Origin: Lyophyllum atratum
Taxonomy: Eukaryota; Basidiomycota; Agaricomycetes; Agaricales; Lyophyllaceae
Reading direction: 5' to 3'
Length of the DNA: 64,000 nt
Assembly: GCA_014905825.1 (NCBI GenBank)
Contig: JACGCN010000031.1
Location: 372,001-436,000, forward strand
In this document: one piece after another, positions 51,786 to 64,000 of the stretch
How the letters are laid out: the number at the start of each line of letters is the position of its first letter
How positions within the stretch are numbered: the first letter of the stretch is position 1
The notes under the pieces: generated by a model
What the model was told of the DNA's origin: nothing
The model's database searches: none
What the model saw: the letters and a program-made list of their open reading frames with translations, nothing else
Made by a program: the position numbers and the translations under genes

Positions 51786-54732
51786 TTCACATGAATAGCC
51801 TTCTATGATAGATATATCTCATGGGGACAACTGTGCGGAAGCTTTTGCGTTATCTTCCCTCCACGCGATGTTTGCATGGAGAAAAGTGTCGCGGAGCTAG
51901 AAAAGTTTCGGAAACTCAAACGCGTGCGGCGTGATCATGACCGACTTCGCTTCCTCATTCATCTCCACTGGTACTGTCGATCTCTCATATCCTTCGATGT
52001 CCACGAAAGCCAAAGCCTGTCTCGTCTACCTCTACGAGTCACCGGAGCACACCACCAACCTTCTGCGACTTCTCGCGTACGTTAAGCAGGAACCGGCCAC
52101 TGTCTGAATATCAATCGAAGTGACCGTGACCTAGGTCCACGACAGTACGCTTCAAACTTCAGATTACATATGCTAAACAACTATCAGGTGCCCGACACCG
52201 TTGGCCTCGGTAATGTTATATTTAAAGCCAACACAATTCCGCCCGTTCAGATCGCAGACTAATAGTTCTGGTGACACTCTCACTGGTCTACAGTGGCACA
52301 TAAGTATCCACATTGCAGACCATCACTCGAGGAACAGAATCAGAGAAACATTGACACCTAACGATCACTCATTTTTTAGCTACATTGCCGCGACATGAAG
52401 AACCGACGACAGGATCAGGCATCACCCTTGGATAATCACGCACCGGTAGATCAACAGTCCATCTTTTGCTTCTTTTTCATGCACAGAACTCCCAGCTCTA
52501 CATCCAAATCCTCAACAACAGCCGCTTGCTTCAGACATCGCTAATGAAATTCCGGTTAGCGATAAGTTCCTCCAAAACGTCTATACCGTGTAAGTGCCCC
52601 GCATTGTTCTTTGAGCTCTGTTTGAACAATCGTCGCTCCTTCCGGTAGGAAAAAAAGGAAACCAAGCCGACTTGAGTGGCGTCTCTTGGCTTATCTCTGA
52701 ATTTATCTGGTCGTCGGTCTCCGTGGTCCTCAAAGCTTTAAGAACAAGACTCTGTTTCCTGATCTCACGGTTCTCTTCTGATCTTTCCGGTGTAGTCTCC
52801 GAGCACCGTAGCGCTACTTACTTTGATCTGCAAGTGGGCGCAGGTCAATCATTGATGCCTCTTGGGTCTTTTGCAATCAAATGGCCACTGATCAAAGAGC
52901 CCCCACAAAATCGGACCCGCGCAATCGCATCTACAACATGCAAGAAAAACCTCTCCACCGTCTAGAAGCGCCCACATCGTGCAACATTGCGTTGGCGATA
53001 AGGGCGTCGCTTCTCTCGTCAGGGTCTGCGAAATGCGAAACGCAAGAAACGGCGGATTTTGTTGCTTCGCTCCCAAAAACATGTAATAACCTATGCCTCC
53101 CATTTCGGCGCTTGAAGATGTATCAACCCAATCGGTGACACATACATTCCGCCTTCACTCGGTGTTGCTCTCTGTCGCGGTCAGCAATCCGATCTCTCTC
53201 TATCTTGCTTGTAGAGACGCCAGTTAAGCTGCGTCATCTGGTTTCTTTGAGCTAACAGTCTTGTGCACGATGATGTTTCCACAGTTTCTACGTCCAAAAG
53301 ATTTGAAAGACCCCATTAGGCACTTGATCATCTTGCTAGCAGTTAAACCCCGAGCAAGGCAAACATTAACGTAAGAACGGGGGAGATTTTCTCCGCATTG
53401 TCTTCGAGGGGAGCAGGGGTATTGCTGCCATCGATCCTGACGAGATAAATATGAGGATACTTATCTTCCATTCTACAAGCGGCTACTCATTCAAATGGTC
53501 AGTTAAATCTTTGCCTTATGTAAGATAGGTAAACTCAACTACTATGTCCATTAGCAGCTTCGTCCGGTTCCGAGTCCTTAGGTACTAGGACATTCCGAAG
53601 GTAAGCGCATTTACTTAGATGACAATCATGCGACAGCGACATGGCAGCCCTAGTGCGAACTTGGGAGCGCAGGGATCGACATGCAGCGCAACTCCCCCTC
53701 ACGACAATATTGTATTCCCGTCATCGGCATCATGCTGTCCACCATCGTTGAATACTGAGACCATAAACCGGGCCCAGTGACTCGACGCCTTGTAAGGGTC
53801 CCCTTTTCAGGCGATCCCGCTAATACAGCCATATACTAGGATTCGGCCGATGGCTTCACTAGCTCCCCTAGCTACCCGCCTGTTATTTGGGTCTTCAGTC
53901 TCGTTGGAGGTTCGGAAAATATATAATGTAATCGTGAGCAATGGCAGAACCCTCCTGTAAGCCTTGTGGTCCGTTTCGTAACTTTCTTTTACTGCTGGTT
54001 CATAAGTTCCCAGCTCATCGGAATTATACTTGGATGGTTTCTGCATGAGATGCTAGTCACCTAAACTTATACGACTGGATTCACGTTTACGATATGATAC
54101 TGATCTTGAATACCAGACGCCGATGCTCAGTGGCTTCCCGATGACAAGGGAAACAGATTCGAATGGGGCACCTCTCCATCTTCTTGAGAATATCCGTTAC
54201 AATATCGTAATTATCCCTTCACTATACAGTCTGCTGGTTTACCGAGGGTATGGAAGCCTACTCTACTTGTCTACCTCACTCTCCCTGTTTCGGACGCGCC
54301 ACAAAGTGGATTGAATTATGATATTCATCGTTACGAATGTATACTTTTGAGTGTAATTTTGCTTCCTATGACAGTCTTCTTGCTTAATATTACCCTGTGC
54401 TTGGAAAACATTGCGCTCAACTCGCACATCCAGATTTCCATAGCTTCTTACAGGTTGGAGTGCGACGTGATTGTCTGACGAAGGCCGCTGAGTCTGTTGT
54501 CGTCATCCCGATTCGAACTGGCTGATCCATGAAGACTTTGTAACCTCAGCCCGTATTTGTTCCAGTAGTTGAAGGTCTGATATGGGCGTAAAGCTAATGA
54601 AGCTTTGGAGTCGTATGTAGAATGTTTTACATACGCTTCGGGGCCCCTTGAGATGGAAGGATATGATAAAGCTGTACCGTGTACGGCTGTAAGGAACGTG
54701 ATCACGTTGATGTCCCCCAAGCAAGAAAAACA
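51786..54732. other. Gene-poor, probably decayed interval
   Basis: A 2.9-kb interval with no intact gene. Between 52480 and 53090 several frames give short protein-like runs (for example a spliced-looking DIANEIPVSDKFLQNVYTV near 52540, and ATYFDLQVGAGQS near 52825). Stops interrupt them and no single frame continues. They could be remains of an old gene or element, but no reverse transcriptase, integrase or transposase motif and no terminal repeats are visible. Confidence 0.45.
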
Positions 54733-56240
54733 TTACAGCTTGTTCCTCAAGTCCAGCGCAGCCGGCATTTCCGAGCCTTCGTCAATCCCCGCTAACAGAT
54801 TCTGTACAGCTAACGTCGCCATGCCCAACCTCGTCTCGAATGTCCCACTTCCAACATGAGGGAGCACGATGCAACTTGTATATCAGTGTTCATGAGCCAC
54901 ATTTTCCAAGACGCAAGCTACGGACACGCACCGTGGCTCTTTCACTAAAAGATGATCGGCCGTGATCTTTGGCTCGCCTTCCACCACATCCAGCCCCGCA
55001 CCCCAAATCCATTTCTCCTTCAATGCTTTCGCAAGAGCATCAGAGTCCACCAAGGTCCCGCGGCTAGTATTTACGACGACGCTGGTTTTCTTCATCTTTT
55101 TTAGGAATTCCTCGTTTACGAGGTGTCGAGTCGCTGGTCCTCCCGGAGCAAGAACGAAGAGGATATCGCTTTCTCGTGCAAGCTCGTCCATGTCAACGCG
55201 CTGGAGTGAGTTGAGGGAGTGGCGCTTTGCAAGATCTTCGTCGCGAGCAGACATTGGTGGAGATGATGGGTTCGCGGTGTAGATACAATCCGTTATTCCA
55301 AAAGGGACAAGGCGAGCAAGAGTAGCTTGCGATATGCGACCGAAACCCAAGAACCCGACTGTGCGCTTCGGCGAGACCCTGGTTGTGCTTAGCTGGTAGC
55401 CGCATAAGCCAAAGGGAGCCCAGCTCACGGCAGGCCACTGGGGCAAGATAGGACAGCATTCAAAAATGGAATATGATTGTCATCGCTGGCACATACCTGA
55501 TTATCCTGTACCAGTGTGATAACTTCTCCAGCAATTCTGCTGGCCATTAAGGCGAGCATCACAGATAGATCGGCCACTAGGAAAAGGCAAGGTCAATGTT
55601 CGACTTCGTTACGGGGCGAGAGCACTCCACCTGCTCCAGTTAAAACGTCCGGTGTGTACCCAAATTTAATCCCTCGTTTAGCTATTTCAGGGAGGTTTGC
55701 ATGTTCTATAAGAGTACTCATGAGATAGAGCCGATAGAAGGAAAGGATTTACGAGTGCACCATAGCCGACCGACATAGTTGAAACGACACGAAGGCTGGA
55801 TCCAGCTGAAGAACGACTTTTAGGTGCGCCTGGAGGGGCGCCATTTTACACACACCAGTCTGCAACAGCTCCTCGTCGACCTACCAGGCACAGACATGAT
55901 GATTCTCGGACTCTGTCCAACAGGGTTAGGAAATGGGTTACCTTTTCTGTCATCATTACCAGGACACCGATCGCCCCATGAATGTTCTCTAATAGCCACT
56001 TACGATCAGCGACGCAATTTTCAGGCCAGACCACGACCTTAAGACTGCTATCAGGACTCAAAACCTTTGGATACATTGTATATCTCACATCCAGATCGCG
56101 CCTAGCCTTGAGTAGAGGCATGACATCTGGGCCAAGGTCCCTAGTCACCACAACCTTAGAACGATGTGGCTCTGTGCTGCGAAATAATGTCAATCATGAT
56201 GAGCTACGGGGCTAAACACTTTCGCAAACCTGGATGTCAT
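54733..56240 (-). CDS. D-isomer-specific 2-hydroxyacid dehydrogenase (glyoxylate/hydroxypyruvate-reductase-like)
   Basis: An NAD(P)H-dependent reductase of 2-oxoacids such as glyoxylate or hydroxypyruvate. It starts MTSSTEPHRSKVVVTRDLGP, across an intron at about 56178-56228. The substrate domain includes GAIGVLVMMTEKVDEELLQTAGSSLRVVSTMSVGYEHANL, AKRGIKFGYTPDVLTGAVADLSVMLALMASR and NQWPAVSWAPFGLCGYQL. The nucleotide domain follows with KRTVGFLGFGRISQATLARL. Catalytic elements are visible: Arg in VLAPGGPATRHLV, VVNTSRGTLVDSDALAKAL, Glu in GLDVVEGEP, and His in LPHVGSGTFETR. It ends ALDLRNKL and TAA. About seven introns, intact frame. GFGRIS and the Arg/Glu/His triad fit GRHPR-type enzymes. The exact substrate is not fixed. 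Confidence 0.9.
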
Positions 56241-58075
56241 GGTGTTTGCGGGTGAAGAGGTCGCAGAGCAGTGAGAAGAGTCCACCAAAACAGATTAAGC
56301 CGAGATGGCCCGGATGACCCGTTCACGGCCCGGCATCATAGAAATCAAAATTCGGACGTTCTCCTCTCAACTTTATTTCCTTGTCACCACTCTATACTAT
56401 AACTTGTAGTCTGAATGAACACCTGCAGAGTCGCCCAATTCCTGTTCACCGTCGGTATCTTCGTCAGCAGATTACAAGACTCGCATCTGGGAGGGATACC
56501 TACTCCAGTGTATGCAAAGTACGCATAGTTTAGCCAACGCTTCGCTCATCGGCTGCACTCCTCATGTCCCTTCTCTGAAGACCTATGAGCCTGGATCAAT
56601 CGTCACTTCCTTGTTTCCTTTATTAAACGAAAAGTACCTGTCTGTGGTGTGTTATATCAGGACATCTACCCCACTTCATTTCTTTCTCCAAAAGCTCTCA
56701 TTTCCTCCCCGATCCCCCTCACCATACCCTTCGGAGTACTAAGGTTTTATTCCCCGGTTACGCCTATCGCAGATGAGGAATTGGATCCCAGGATCTTTCT
56801 GTTTTCTCCTTCAAAATCAAATTAGCAAGGCGCCCACCCGGAGCTTTAGGACTGGCGGAAAAATGCCACCCATAGAAGGCGAACCTACATGAAGTTGGTA
56901 TGTATCTACGTACTTGGTCTTAGCTAAAGGGAAAGAAAGGGTAGGAGTCGGGTAAGTTTCATTATTCTCACCACGGTCCACCACAATATCGTGGAATTAT
57001 AGGTCATTCCTGACGCGCAAGAGATATCACGTCCTTGGGCCTGGCCTTGCATGCGCCTGGAGGTGTGAGGCCGACGCAAATCCCTGAAAGGGCAACGGAC
57101 ATACTTCATCAGCATGGCTGAGATGAGCTGGCACCCGCTATCCCACTCGTGTCTTTCAAGGTGGCTACAGCGGTTATCCTGTGTCGATCTCATCCCAGCG
57201 ACGACCAATGCCGATTCTCTGTCCGCAAAGAGCACCGGTCCAGGGCATATGGAAAGAATCTTCCAAATAGCCTTTCACCTCGGATTGCGAGTGAGCATCT
57301 TTGAAAGATTATAATCAGTGGCGGAAGTGGCGTCGCCCCGCCATAAAGGTCGGCAGCAAGTACACGAGCCTCGCCAGGTACGTAACTTAGGTCAAGATTT
57401 ATCCTGGTCCGTCCAATTACTCGGGATGATAACCAGTAAACCCATGCGAGTGCTGTTTCTCAAGACTAGCACCACCGAAGTCGCCATTCGTACTAGTACG
57501 ACCTCATCTACCGAGTTTTCTCGCCAGCGCTGGATGCCTACCAACCGGTCAAACCTCTTTGAATACGAATTCGTTACCCCCCATGTTGAGCCAACCGTTA
57601 TGGAGCCGATCCTTATCGCTCTTAACTGTTAATCCGTGCATCGAATCATATAGATCTATACGCCATGGGGACATGGACCTGCTGAGTGGTATCGCAATAT
57701 TTCGTCATCATATAAGGCTCGCGATTGCTATCTAAGGCTAACAATATCTCTATGACCATGGGCGCGTTCAATCCTTAACAGAGATACAGAGGTTATCATA
57801 TGTAGAGGGGTAGACAGAATGTGCGATGGACACGGACAAGACATTGTAATCACATAAGTTACATACCTGGTCCTTTCGGGGATCAAGACCGATCTGTGAC
57901 TCGAACAGACTGGTACCATATGCGACAGAGATTTCGCCCGTTCGGGTCATTTTCACCCCCCGACCTCGACATTCGTTCTGCTCGACTGTGGAGGCGCGAT
58001 TAGGTGCGTCGTCTGAGTGACCGTTTCAATCATTATGCTTCTTGATCTTAATCCGACCTTAGCCTTTTTACTTGA
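56241..58075. other. Gene-poor interval
   Basis: A 1.8-kb interval with no recognised gene. The frames at 56512-56742, 56924-57235 and 57318-57632 have no motif or splice support. Confidence 0.45.
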
Positions 58076-58807
58076 ATGGCCATGGATTCCGCGAATGCAT
58101 CAATCCCAGATGACTGCAGTACGGTGTACGATCTGAATTTCGAACTGCCCCTGCCTTCAGCACTGGAAACTCGTCGCGTCAAATTAATACCATTCATACC
58201 TTCCATTCATGGCGAACCGTTTTTCTCCGCTTACAAGAAGGCCCCAGAGTTGAATCAGTACCTCCCAATCTCATTCCCAACGTATCCGGATCTTCTATCA
58301 TTCGCTGAAGATGCAATACGCTCGATCAAAGGCAATGTACTCTTTGCCATAATCGATAAGACCAAGCAAGGAGACGATATTCGGGCGCATCTGGCAGGGA
58401 TCATCGGACTATTCTATTGCTCCCCGACGAACCGTGTCGTAGAGATCGGCCCAGTGATTATTCTACCAGAATTTCAGCGCACATTTGTGACTTCAAATGC
58501 GATTGGAGCGCTCCTGAAATATTTGCTTGATGTACCATCGGAAGGCGGCCAGGGGTTCCGCCGTGTCGCGTGGTCAGCCAATCCGGCGAACCAGGCGAGC
58601 GTTGCGGCTGCGGAAAGAATGGGATTTAAGAAAGAAGGGATTTTGAGGTGGACTTGGTGTCTCCCCGCGGGGATTGCGGGCAAGGAAGGCGGTAAGGGGA
58701 GAGGAGAAGCGCTTGGACGGGACAGCGTGGTGCTTTCCATTTGTTGGGATGATTGGGAAAGCGGGGGTAAAGAACATGTAGAGAAGCTTATAGAAAGAAC
58801 GCAATAA
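58076..58807 (+). CDS. GNAT-family N-acetyltransferase (RimJ/RimL-like), single exon
   Basis: A 243-residue acetyl-CoA-dependent N-acetyltransferase. The start MAMDSANASIPDDCSTVYDL leads to the RimJ/RimL-type entry ETRRVKLIPFIPSIHGEPFFSAYKKAPEL. The GNAT core strands are seen in GNVLFAIIDK, HLAGIIGLFYCSPTNRVVEIGPVIILPEFQRTFVTSNAIGALLKYLL (motif A region) and RRVAWSANPANQASVAAAERMGFKKEGILR (motif B). A Gly-rich loop (GKEGGKGRGEALG) precedes the final strand, VVLSICWDDW. It lacks introns, unlike almost every other gene here, which is usual for this fungal acetyltransferase group. The substrate is unknown (small molecule or protein N-terminus). The last codons overlap no other gene, and LTN1 starts 312 bp downstream. 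Confidence 0.85.
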   Translation: MAMDSANASIPDDCSTVYDLNFELPLPSALETRRVKLIPFIPSIHGEPFFSAYKKAPELNQYLPISFPTYPDLLSFAEDAIRSIKGNVLFAIIDKTKQGDDIRAHLAGIIGLFYCSPTNRVVEIGPVIILPEFQRTFVTSNAIGALLKYLLDVPSEGGQGFRRVAWSANPANQASVAAAERMGFKKEGILRWTWCLPAGIAGKEGGKGRGEALGRDSVVLSICWDDWESGGKEHVEKLIERTQ

Positions 58808-59119
58808 CGCGACTGTTGTTCAACTTCTAGATATCCATTGACAGAGAGTGGCATTCACGCTGACAGAAGTAGCTTCAACGCCGCGACGCGTGAGTCATCT
58901 ACCAGTGGCTGTACATCACGTGTCAATTTCGGAGGTCCGAGTCAAGCTGACGACTGTTCGGACTGACGATCTCGACGATCTACTCGTCGTTCTACACGTT
59001 CTACTCGTCGGTCAGGCCTATAACGTAGAGATCGCACCGCCCAAGGGTCTGGAACCAAAATACGAGCGCGTCTGCTGGTGATCTAGGAAGCCATAGCCCT
59101 GTTTCACTGACAAGATAGC
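58808..59119. promoter_or_regulatory. Short spacer / LTN1 promoter
   Basis: The 312 bp between the acetyltransferase stop and the LTN1 start. No coding sequence or TATA box is seen, and it presumably contains the LTN1 promoter. Confidence 0.4.
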
Positions 59120-62100
59120 ATGGCCAAGAGTGGAAAGTCATCGGCGTCTTCAGCGACTCGGAAAAAGCATGCCAAGAAGGCAGCTGGGCCTTCGCAGGAG
59201 GAGCAGCCTATTCCTCGGGAGAAGAAACTCACGAAGCAGCAGAGGGGGCAGAAAAAGAAGGAGCCTCGGGTGAAGGCCTACATTCCGCCTGTGAAACCTG
59301 CCCCAGTTCAGCCAGACCCATTGGAGACCACGGGGCTTGTGCATAGTCTACCGCCAGAGCTTCTGATCGTGCTCCGGAGCTTCAACAAGAAAGCCCAAGT
59401 CACAAAGATCCGCGCGTTGGAGGAGCTGCAGTCTGGTTGGATCGATAAATGTCGGAAGGAGGGCGAGGATGCAGCTACAGCATACGTCCTGGTGGACATG
59501 GTTCCAGTTTGGGTGCGTGTAATTGCCCTCAACTGCTAGGGTTGATATTTATCCCCCCGTAACAGCTTCATCATTTGCCTGCGTTATTCGCACATCCTTC
59601 GCGCCGCGTCAGGCTTCTTGCAGCAGGGGTTCACCTCTCGTTCCTCCAGATCTCTCTCGTTCGCGACCAAATATTATTCTTTCTCCGCGAAACGGCAACT
59701 CCATCTCAGATAGAGAGCATTCTGGGGACATGGTGTTTGGCAGCACACGATATTGATAGATCCGTTTCCTCAACTGCTCTTAAATCATGGGTCGATGCAA
59801 TTTCCTTTGAATCTGGACGAGATCAAATCAAGTTAGACGAACGTTCCCTTCCTTCCCTCCTTGCGTTTATTCAGCGAGCGGTCTTGGATCCCAATGGAGT
59901 CCACCACTATCTCAATCCTGCACCCCCAATGACCCCCATGCTTCCAACCAAAAAGGGTGCGCGGAAAGAAGAGCCTGAGGTCGCTGCTCGGTCCAAAGCT
60001 GAGGAGTTAGAAGAGAGCGAACAAGATCGGAAGGCGAGGCTACGCATTAGTGGTTTAGGCGCTATCCGGCGAATTATAGGTGATAAACCATCGTTGGCTC
60101 CAGCTCCAGCACTTCCTAATTTTCTCATAGAAACTCTCCATGCGGATGTGCCCGAAGACCTCGTCGACTTTTTCAAAAATCCGGCCCTATGGAGCTCACT
60201 TCATCACGCTGAGCAATGCCCGTTCGTTGACCTTGAAAGCTTCGGCTATGGGCAGCACAACGTCCGCAAGAGCGCATGGGCTTTACTGCAAGCGCTGCTT
60301 ACGGTGTCCAAAACTCGTTTAGAACCTCTTTTGCCTATTCTTAGTGCAGCAACACTCCGTTCTGCCTGGGTTGAGCCTGATACGACCGTTCATGCGATGA
60401 TGTGGCAGCCTTTACTCAAGTTCTTGAAAGGTAAGTCTGTCGCGCAGATATATCGCAATGCCTCGGGCTAAGGTATTTTCTAGAATTCCCTAGTGCATGG
60501 GAGAATGAGCGTGCATATGACTATTCTAAGGGTGAGGCTGATGCAGAAGACGCCGAGTCAGAAGAGAGCGACGTAGAAGATACAAAGCAGGCTCCTGTCT
60601 CTAAACAGTCAGCGGCGTATCCCGAGTTCCTGCGTTTCCTGGAGCAGGCTTGCTCCGGATCGCCGCTACAGGGCTATCCAACTGTAGTCATCACTGTCTC
60701 GACCATCCCATCGTCTGTACGTGCTTCGCGATCTTCTTGTATAATGAATTTAACACGGGTCTTCAGATTATGGCGTCACCTTCCTCCCAGGACCCTCTGG
60801 CGGATCTTTTCACCTCATTTTGGAACGCCCTTGACAGTCGTGCCCTCAGTTCGCTGCAGAGATCTGCGACGTCTTCCGCTTTCCTCTCTTCACTGTTCGA
60901 ATGTTTGGTGTTCCTCATAAAACGAGTCCGAAACGATGCAGGAAACGGTCATGGGCCTGCCCTGCTGGGATCGGGGAACGCGGACGATGTGCTGCGGGGT
61001 TTGGTTCGTGGGCAGTTCGGGAAGGTGTGGACACATTTAGCAGATAAGACTCTGAAAGTCGAACAGAGGGCTGCTGCCAGACTCGTGGCACAGACGCTGC
61101 TCTCGTTGAGTGAGATCGATGAAGGTGATCAAATATATTCTCATCAGCTTCGTGTTTGTGTTGACATGATCTTTTGAGAAGACCTCTTTGGTGCCGCTTG
61201 GGATGCACTTTCGGCTGGCATCCAGAACGCGACCGACTCGAACGCGGCTCTCCTTTCTGTCTTCTTGAAGGTTTTCCATGATAAATTCAAGAACGCCACG
61301 GGACCTCGAAAGGCGGCAGCTTCTTTGGCATCGACCGTTCTAAACGCATCCATACAGGATTGTGTCGAATCCCTTGGTATATTCCAATCCAGGGAGGTAG
61401 AGTCCGATGACGCCCGTTCGGTCAATGGCATGCTCCTCCTGGTCAATATGCTTGACCAATTCAGGGATGGACTTTTCGACGACCCACAATTTGCTCAAGT
61501 ATGTCTATTCTTATGTTTGTGACTCCGGTTCTAATTTTACCCCAGTCTCTGGATAATATGGCTGTCCAGCACGCTTTCCTCCTGTTACGAGTATCACCTT
61601 CTTTCGTCCTGGCATATTTGACGCATCGGAGAGACGAAGGCCACAGCTCACGCCTTTGGCATGGCTTGCTCTCGGGCATTGCGCAGAATCCTGACGAGGC
61701 AGAACATTCAGTAAAGCCTTTATTGGACGCTGCTCAACGAGCTGTCCTTCCTCGGCACTTGAAGCCCAGTGCTGGCGAGGTAGATGCGCTCTTCGAAACC
61801 CTTTTGGCTGGAGTACTCGCCGGAGATAGCCTTCACCTCCCCTTTGTACGACAGGTACTGCAGTCGCCAGGTAAGATCGGACATATAGGTTTTGTCCATC
61901 GCTGATACTGATTCTTCTGTGGAATTAGCCTACTTTCTATCTGCACAAGGGTACGCTGCTGCGTTGCAAGATATACTTTCGGCCTTCTCGCTTCAAGTGG
62001 ACCTTGCCCTCAGTGATCCTGAGGTCTCGCTAGACGCCTTCGAACCATCGTTGGACTTGATCGCTACTCTTTCACAGCATCACCCACGCGTACCTCCGGA

Positions 62101-64000
62101 ACACACTTTTGACGTTGTACTCCCACATATGTTCGTTTTCGCGTACCTCCTACCGGCTTGCCATGAGTCCGATAGGGATCATTCCACGTTCAGTGCTGCC
62201 AGAGATCTTTGGGATCATTGGAAGAAAGACACTCCCGTCGAACAGCAGGATGATGTTCTGGAGCATATCGAGACAAAGCTCGCAGACATTCTATGTAACA
62301 CCCAAGTTCGGCCACTGTAAGCCTCCTATTCTCCGATTTCACCCGCCTTTACTCAACTAGTTAACTCAGCCCTGGCGACGTCCTCGAAATGTTGCAGGAC
62401 AAGGCTCACGGACTTTGCTTCAACCTTCCTGTGGATATTTTCCCTACGCCCAATAGGATTGAGAAACTGCTAGATCGACATTCGCCGGATTCGATTCACC
62501 CAAGCCTTGCTGTCGTGGATACGCTGATACCTCCCTCCGTCGCATCTACCTCAACAGACCAGACTCCTCGTCCCTTCGACAGCCGAGGCTTTTCCGACTA
62601 TGCTCGGGTAGTTGATGCTCTCCTTCGGGCATTCGTCGAGGATCGACAAATTGCGAAGCATAACATCTGGGCATTGCGGCATTTCCAGGCCTTGGGAGTA
62701 TACGCGCAGGATTACACAAACATCCCTTCTGCGCAGAGTACGGTATTCGGACCAGAGGCGATCCATGCGAACCTGGAGGCTCTAGTATCACGGGTTGAAC
62801 AGGTTACCACGTACATCTTAACCTCTTCAGCAGACGAGGGATGGCGAGAAGTAGCGCTTGCCGCTGCTATCGACGATAGGCAACCTGAACTCTCAGGCTC
62901 GTTGTCTGCCTTTTTGGTTGACGCCATTCGACATTCGCGTAGCTCGGAAAGTGCTAGAGATACTCGTATATTGCGGAATATTCTGCAGCACGTTTTCCAC
63001 GACATCAACAAGAACGAGGCTGACCGTTGGATCCTACTTGCTAGAAAGTTAGAGTCGGAAGGTACGTTTGTTTCTTGATCGGGTGAAAAGGGTATGAAGC
63101 TGACACCGGGATCAGCTCCAGAAACGTCCATGGCGCTTGTCTCTGCAGTCGCGAACTTCGCCCCTGAACCACCTCGGCTAGACCGATACCGAAATGAGAT
63201 GGCTGCTAGTTTGCTTGGTATACCTCCCGCAAAAGCAAATACCTCTGGTCTTCTTGCGCTGCGAAAACTTGCGGTCTCCGCGCCGAACCCCGAATCGGAC
63301 ATTGTCTTCCTTCCTCAACCAAGGGCTGTGAACATCACGAAGGCCTGTCAACAATGGATCTCATCCGATGAAGACATCGACGAAGAGCTTGAAAGTGCCA
63401 TGACGTTGGTGTTCTATCATCTCGCGCCTATCCTTCAGGATATCCGGGGCGCGCATTGGGATCTCATATTTGACATGTTGGAGAACAATCTTGAGGTATG
63501 TGGTATTTCGATGCCAAGTTGCTAGAAGGCTGAGTTCTCACTCTGGAACAGAACTCTTCTATGACCGATGACAAGACACTCGTTACTCTCTCCAGGACAT
63601 TGCGGCTAATCATACTCATTCAAGATTTAGTCTCGACCAACAAATCTTTGCGGGCCGATTGGGAGGAACGAAAGACACCGATCTTGACGATGGTGAGGGA
63701 CCTGGCGACTGTACCATTAGGTATTTCCTCCATCATTCACCTTTTGTAGTGTCTCATACTTTTGGTTTCAGATGACCTTGAAGTATCACTGCCGCGGTCG
63801 ACTTGCCGTGGCCTCGTTCTGTCAATCATACAGGATCTACCCCCCTCGCTGATTGACCAAGAAACGTTTTCCAAGGTGGGGCACTTTCGTATCGATACTA
63901 TGGTGTCATCTTACTTATTCCCTTCAAGATGTCTCATCTGGTCATGGACTCGTCAGTTGATGTTCAGAAAATGGCGTATCAATTTCTGGAAACGGCGGCC
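59120..64000 (+). CDS. LTN1: Listerin E3 ubiquitin ligase Ltn1, N-terminal and middle part (3' end beyond window)
   Basis: Ltn1 ubiquitinates nascent chains stalled on 60S subunits in ribosome-associated quality control. The start MAKSGKSSASSATRKKHAKKA is a Lys-rich tail. The conserved N-terminal domain follows: LPPELLIVLRSFNKKAQVTKIRALEELQSGW, then HLPALFAHPSRRVRLLAAGVHLSFLQ, and ILGTWCLAAHDIDRSVSSTALKSW. Long HEAT/ARM-type helical repeats continue, with PFVDLESFGYGQHNVRKSAWALLQALL, an acidic linker near 60530-60600, and YPTVVITVSTIPSS. Exons run on to base 64000 (MSHLVMDSSVDVQKMAYQFLETAA). About ten introns of the usual size are seen. The C-terminal RING domain is not in the window. The frame is intact where it can be followed. 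Confidence 0.92.

Overview
The window is nuclear DNA from a filamentous basidiomycete, most likely an Agaricomycete. The genes carry many short introns of about 50-60 nt with GT...AG ends. Almost every protein can be read only after removing them. The gene content also fits: two tandem aryl-alcohol-oxidase-type GMC oxidoreductases, a GT90 (CAP10-like) glycosyltransferase, a xylanase relic, an ArmH-like flavin halogenase and an NADP-glutamate dehydrogenase. I see no bacterial operons, CRISPR arrays, rRNA genes, convincing tRNA genes or intact transposons.

Layout. 0-4.1 kb: a RecQ1-type helicase (minus strand, 3' end outside the window) diverges from the GPN2 GTPase. 4.1-11 kb: a 138-bp tandem duplication, then two tandem secreted GMC oxidases. 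11.3-16.1 kb: SEC31. 16.1-19.4 kb: a gene-poor stretch with a dense cluster of GATA-factor motifs, leading into NADP-GDH (19.4-21.1 kb), whose core promoter has a pair of GATA elements. 21.7-23.4 kb: the nucleoporin SEH1, convergent with an NCS1 purine/cytosine-type permease (23.7-25.9 kb). 26.2-26.7 kb: a small orphan gene. 26.7-34 kb: sparse DNA with a small secreted beta/gamma-crystallin-like protein, a flavin-reductase-like protein and a secreted M43 metalloprotease. 34.5-36.8 kb: GT90 glycosyltransferase. 36.9-43 kb: an accessory patch with an intact orphan gene, a detached copy of its 3' end, a decayed GH10 xylanase and unresolved orphan exons. 43.5-45.8 kb: a sphingoid-base-phosphate phosphatase (LCB3 type). 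46.3-56.2 kb: flavin halogenase, salicylate-hydroxylase-like FAD monooxygenase and a D-2-hydroxyacid dehydrogenase, separated by gene-poor DNA. 58.1-64 kb: a GNAT acetyltransferase and the N-terminal part of the ribosome-quality-control ligase LTN1 (listerin), which runs off the window.

Housekeeping genes (RecQ, GPN2, SEC31, GDH, SEH1, LCB3, LTN1) alternate with accessory genes for extracellular oxidation, secreted proteins and possible halogenated secondary metabolites. The best candidates for new biology are the halogenase neighbourhood, the orphan gene with its pseudogene fragment, and the small secreted crystallin-like protein. Splice sites were inferred by eye from frame, consensus ends and family similarity. 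None were computed or backed by transcripts.
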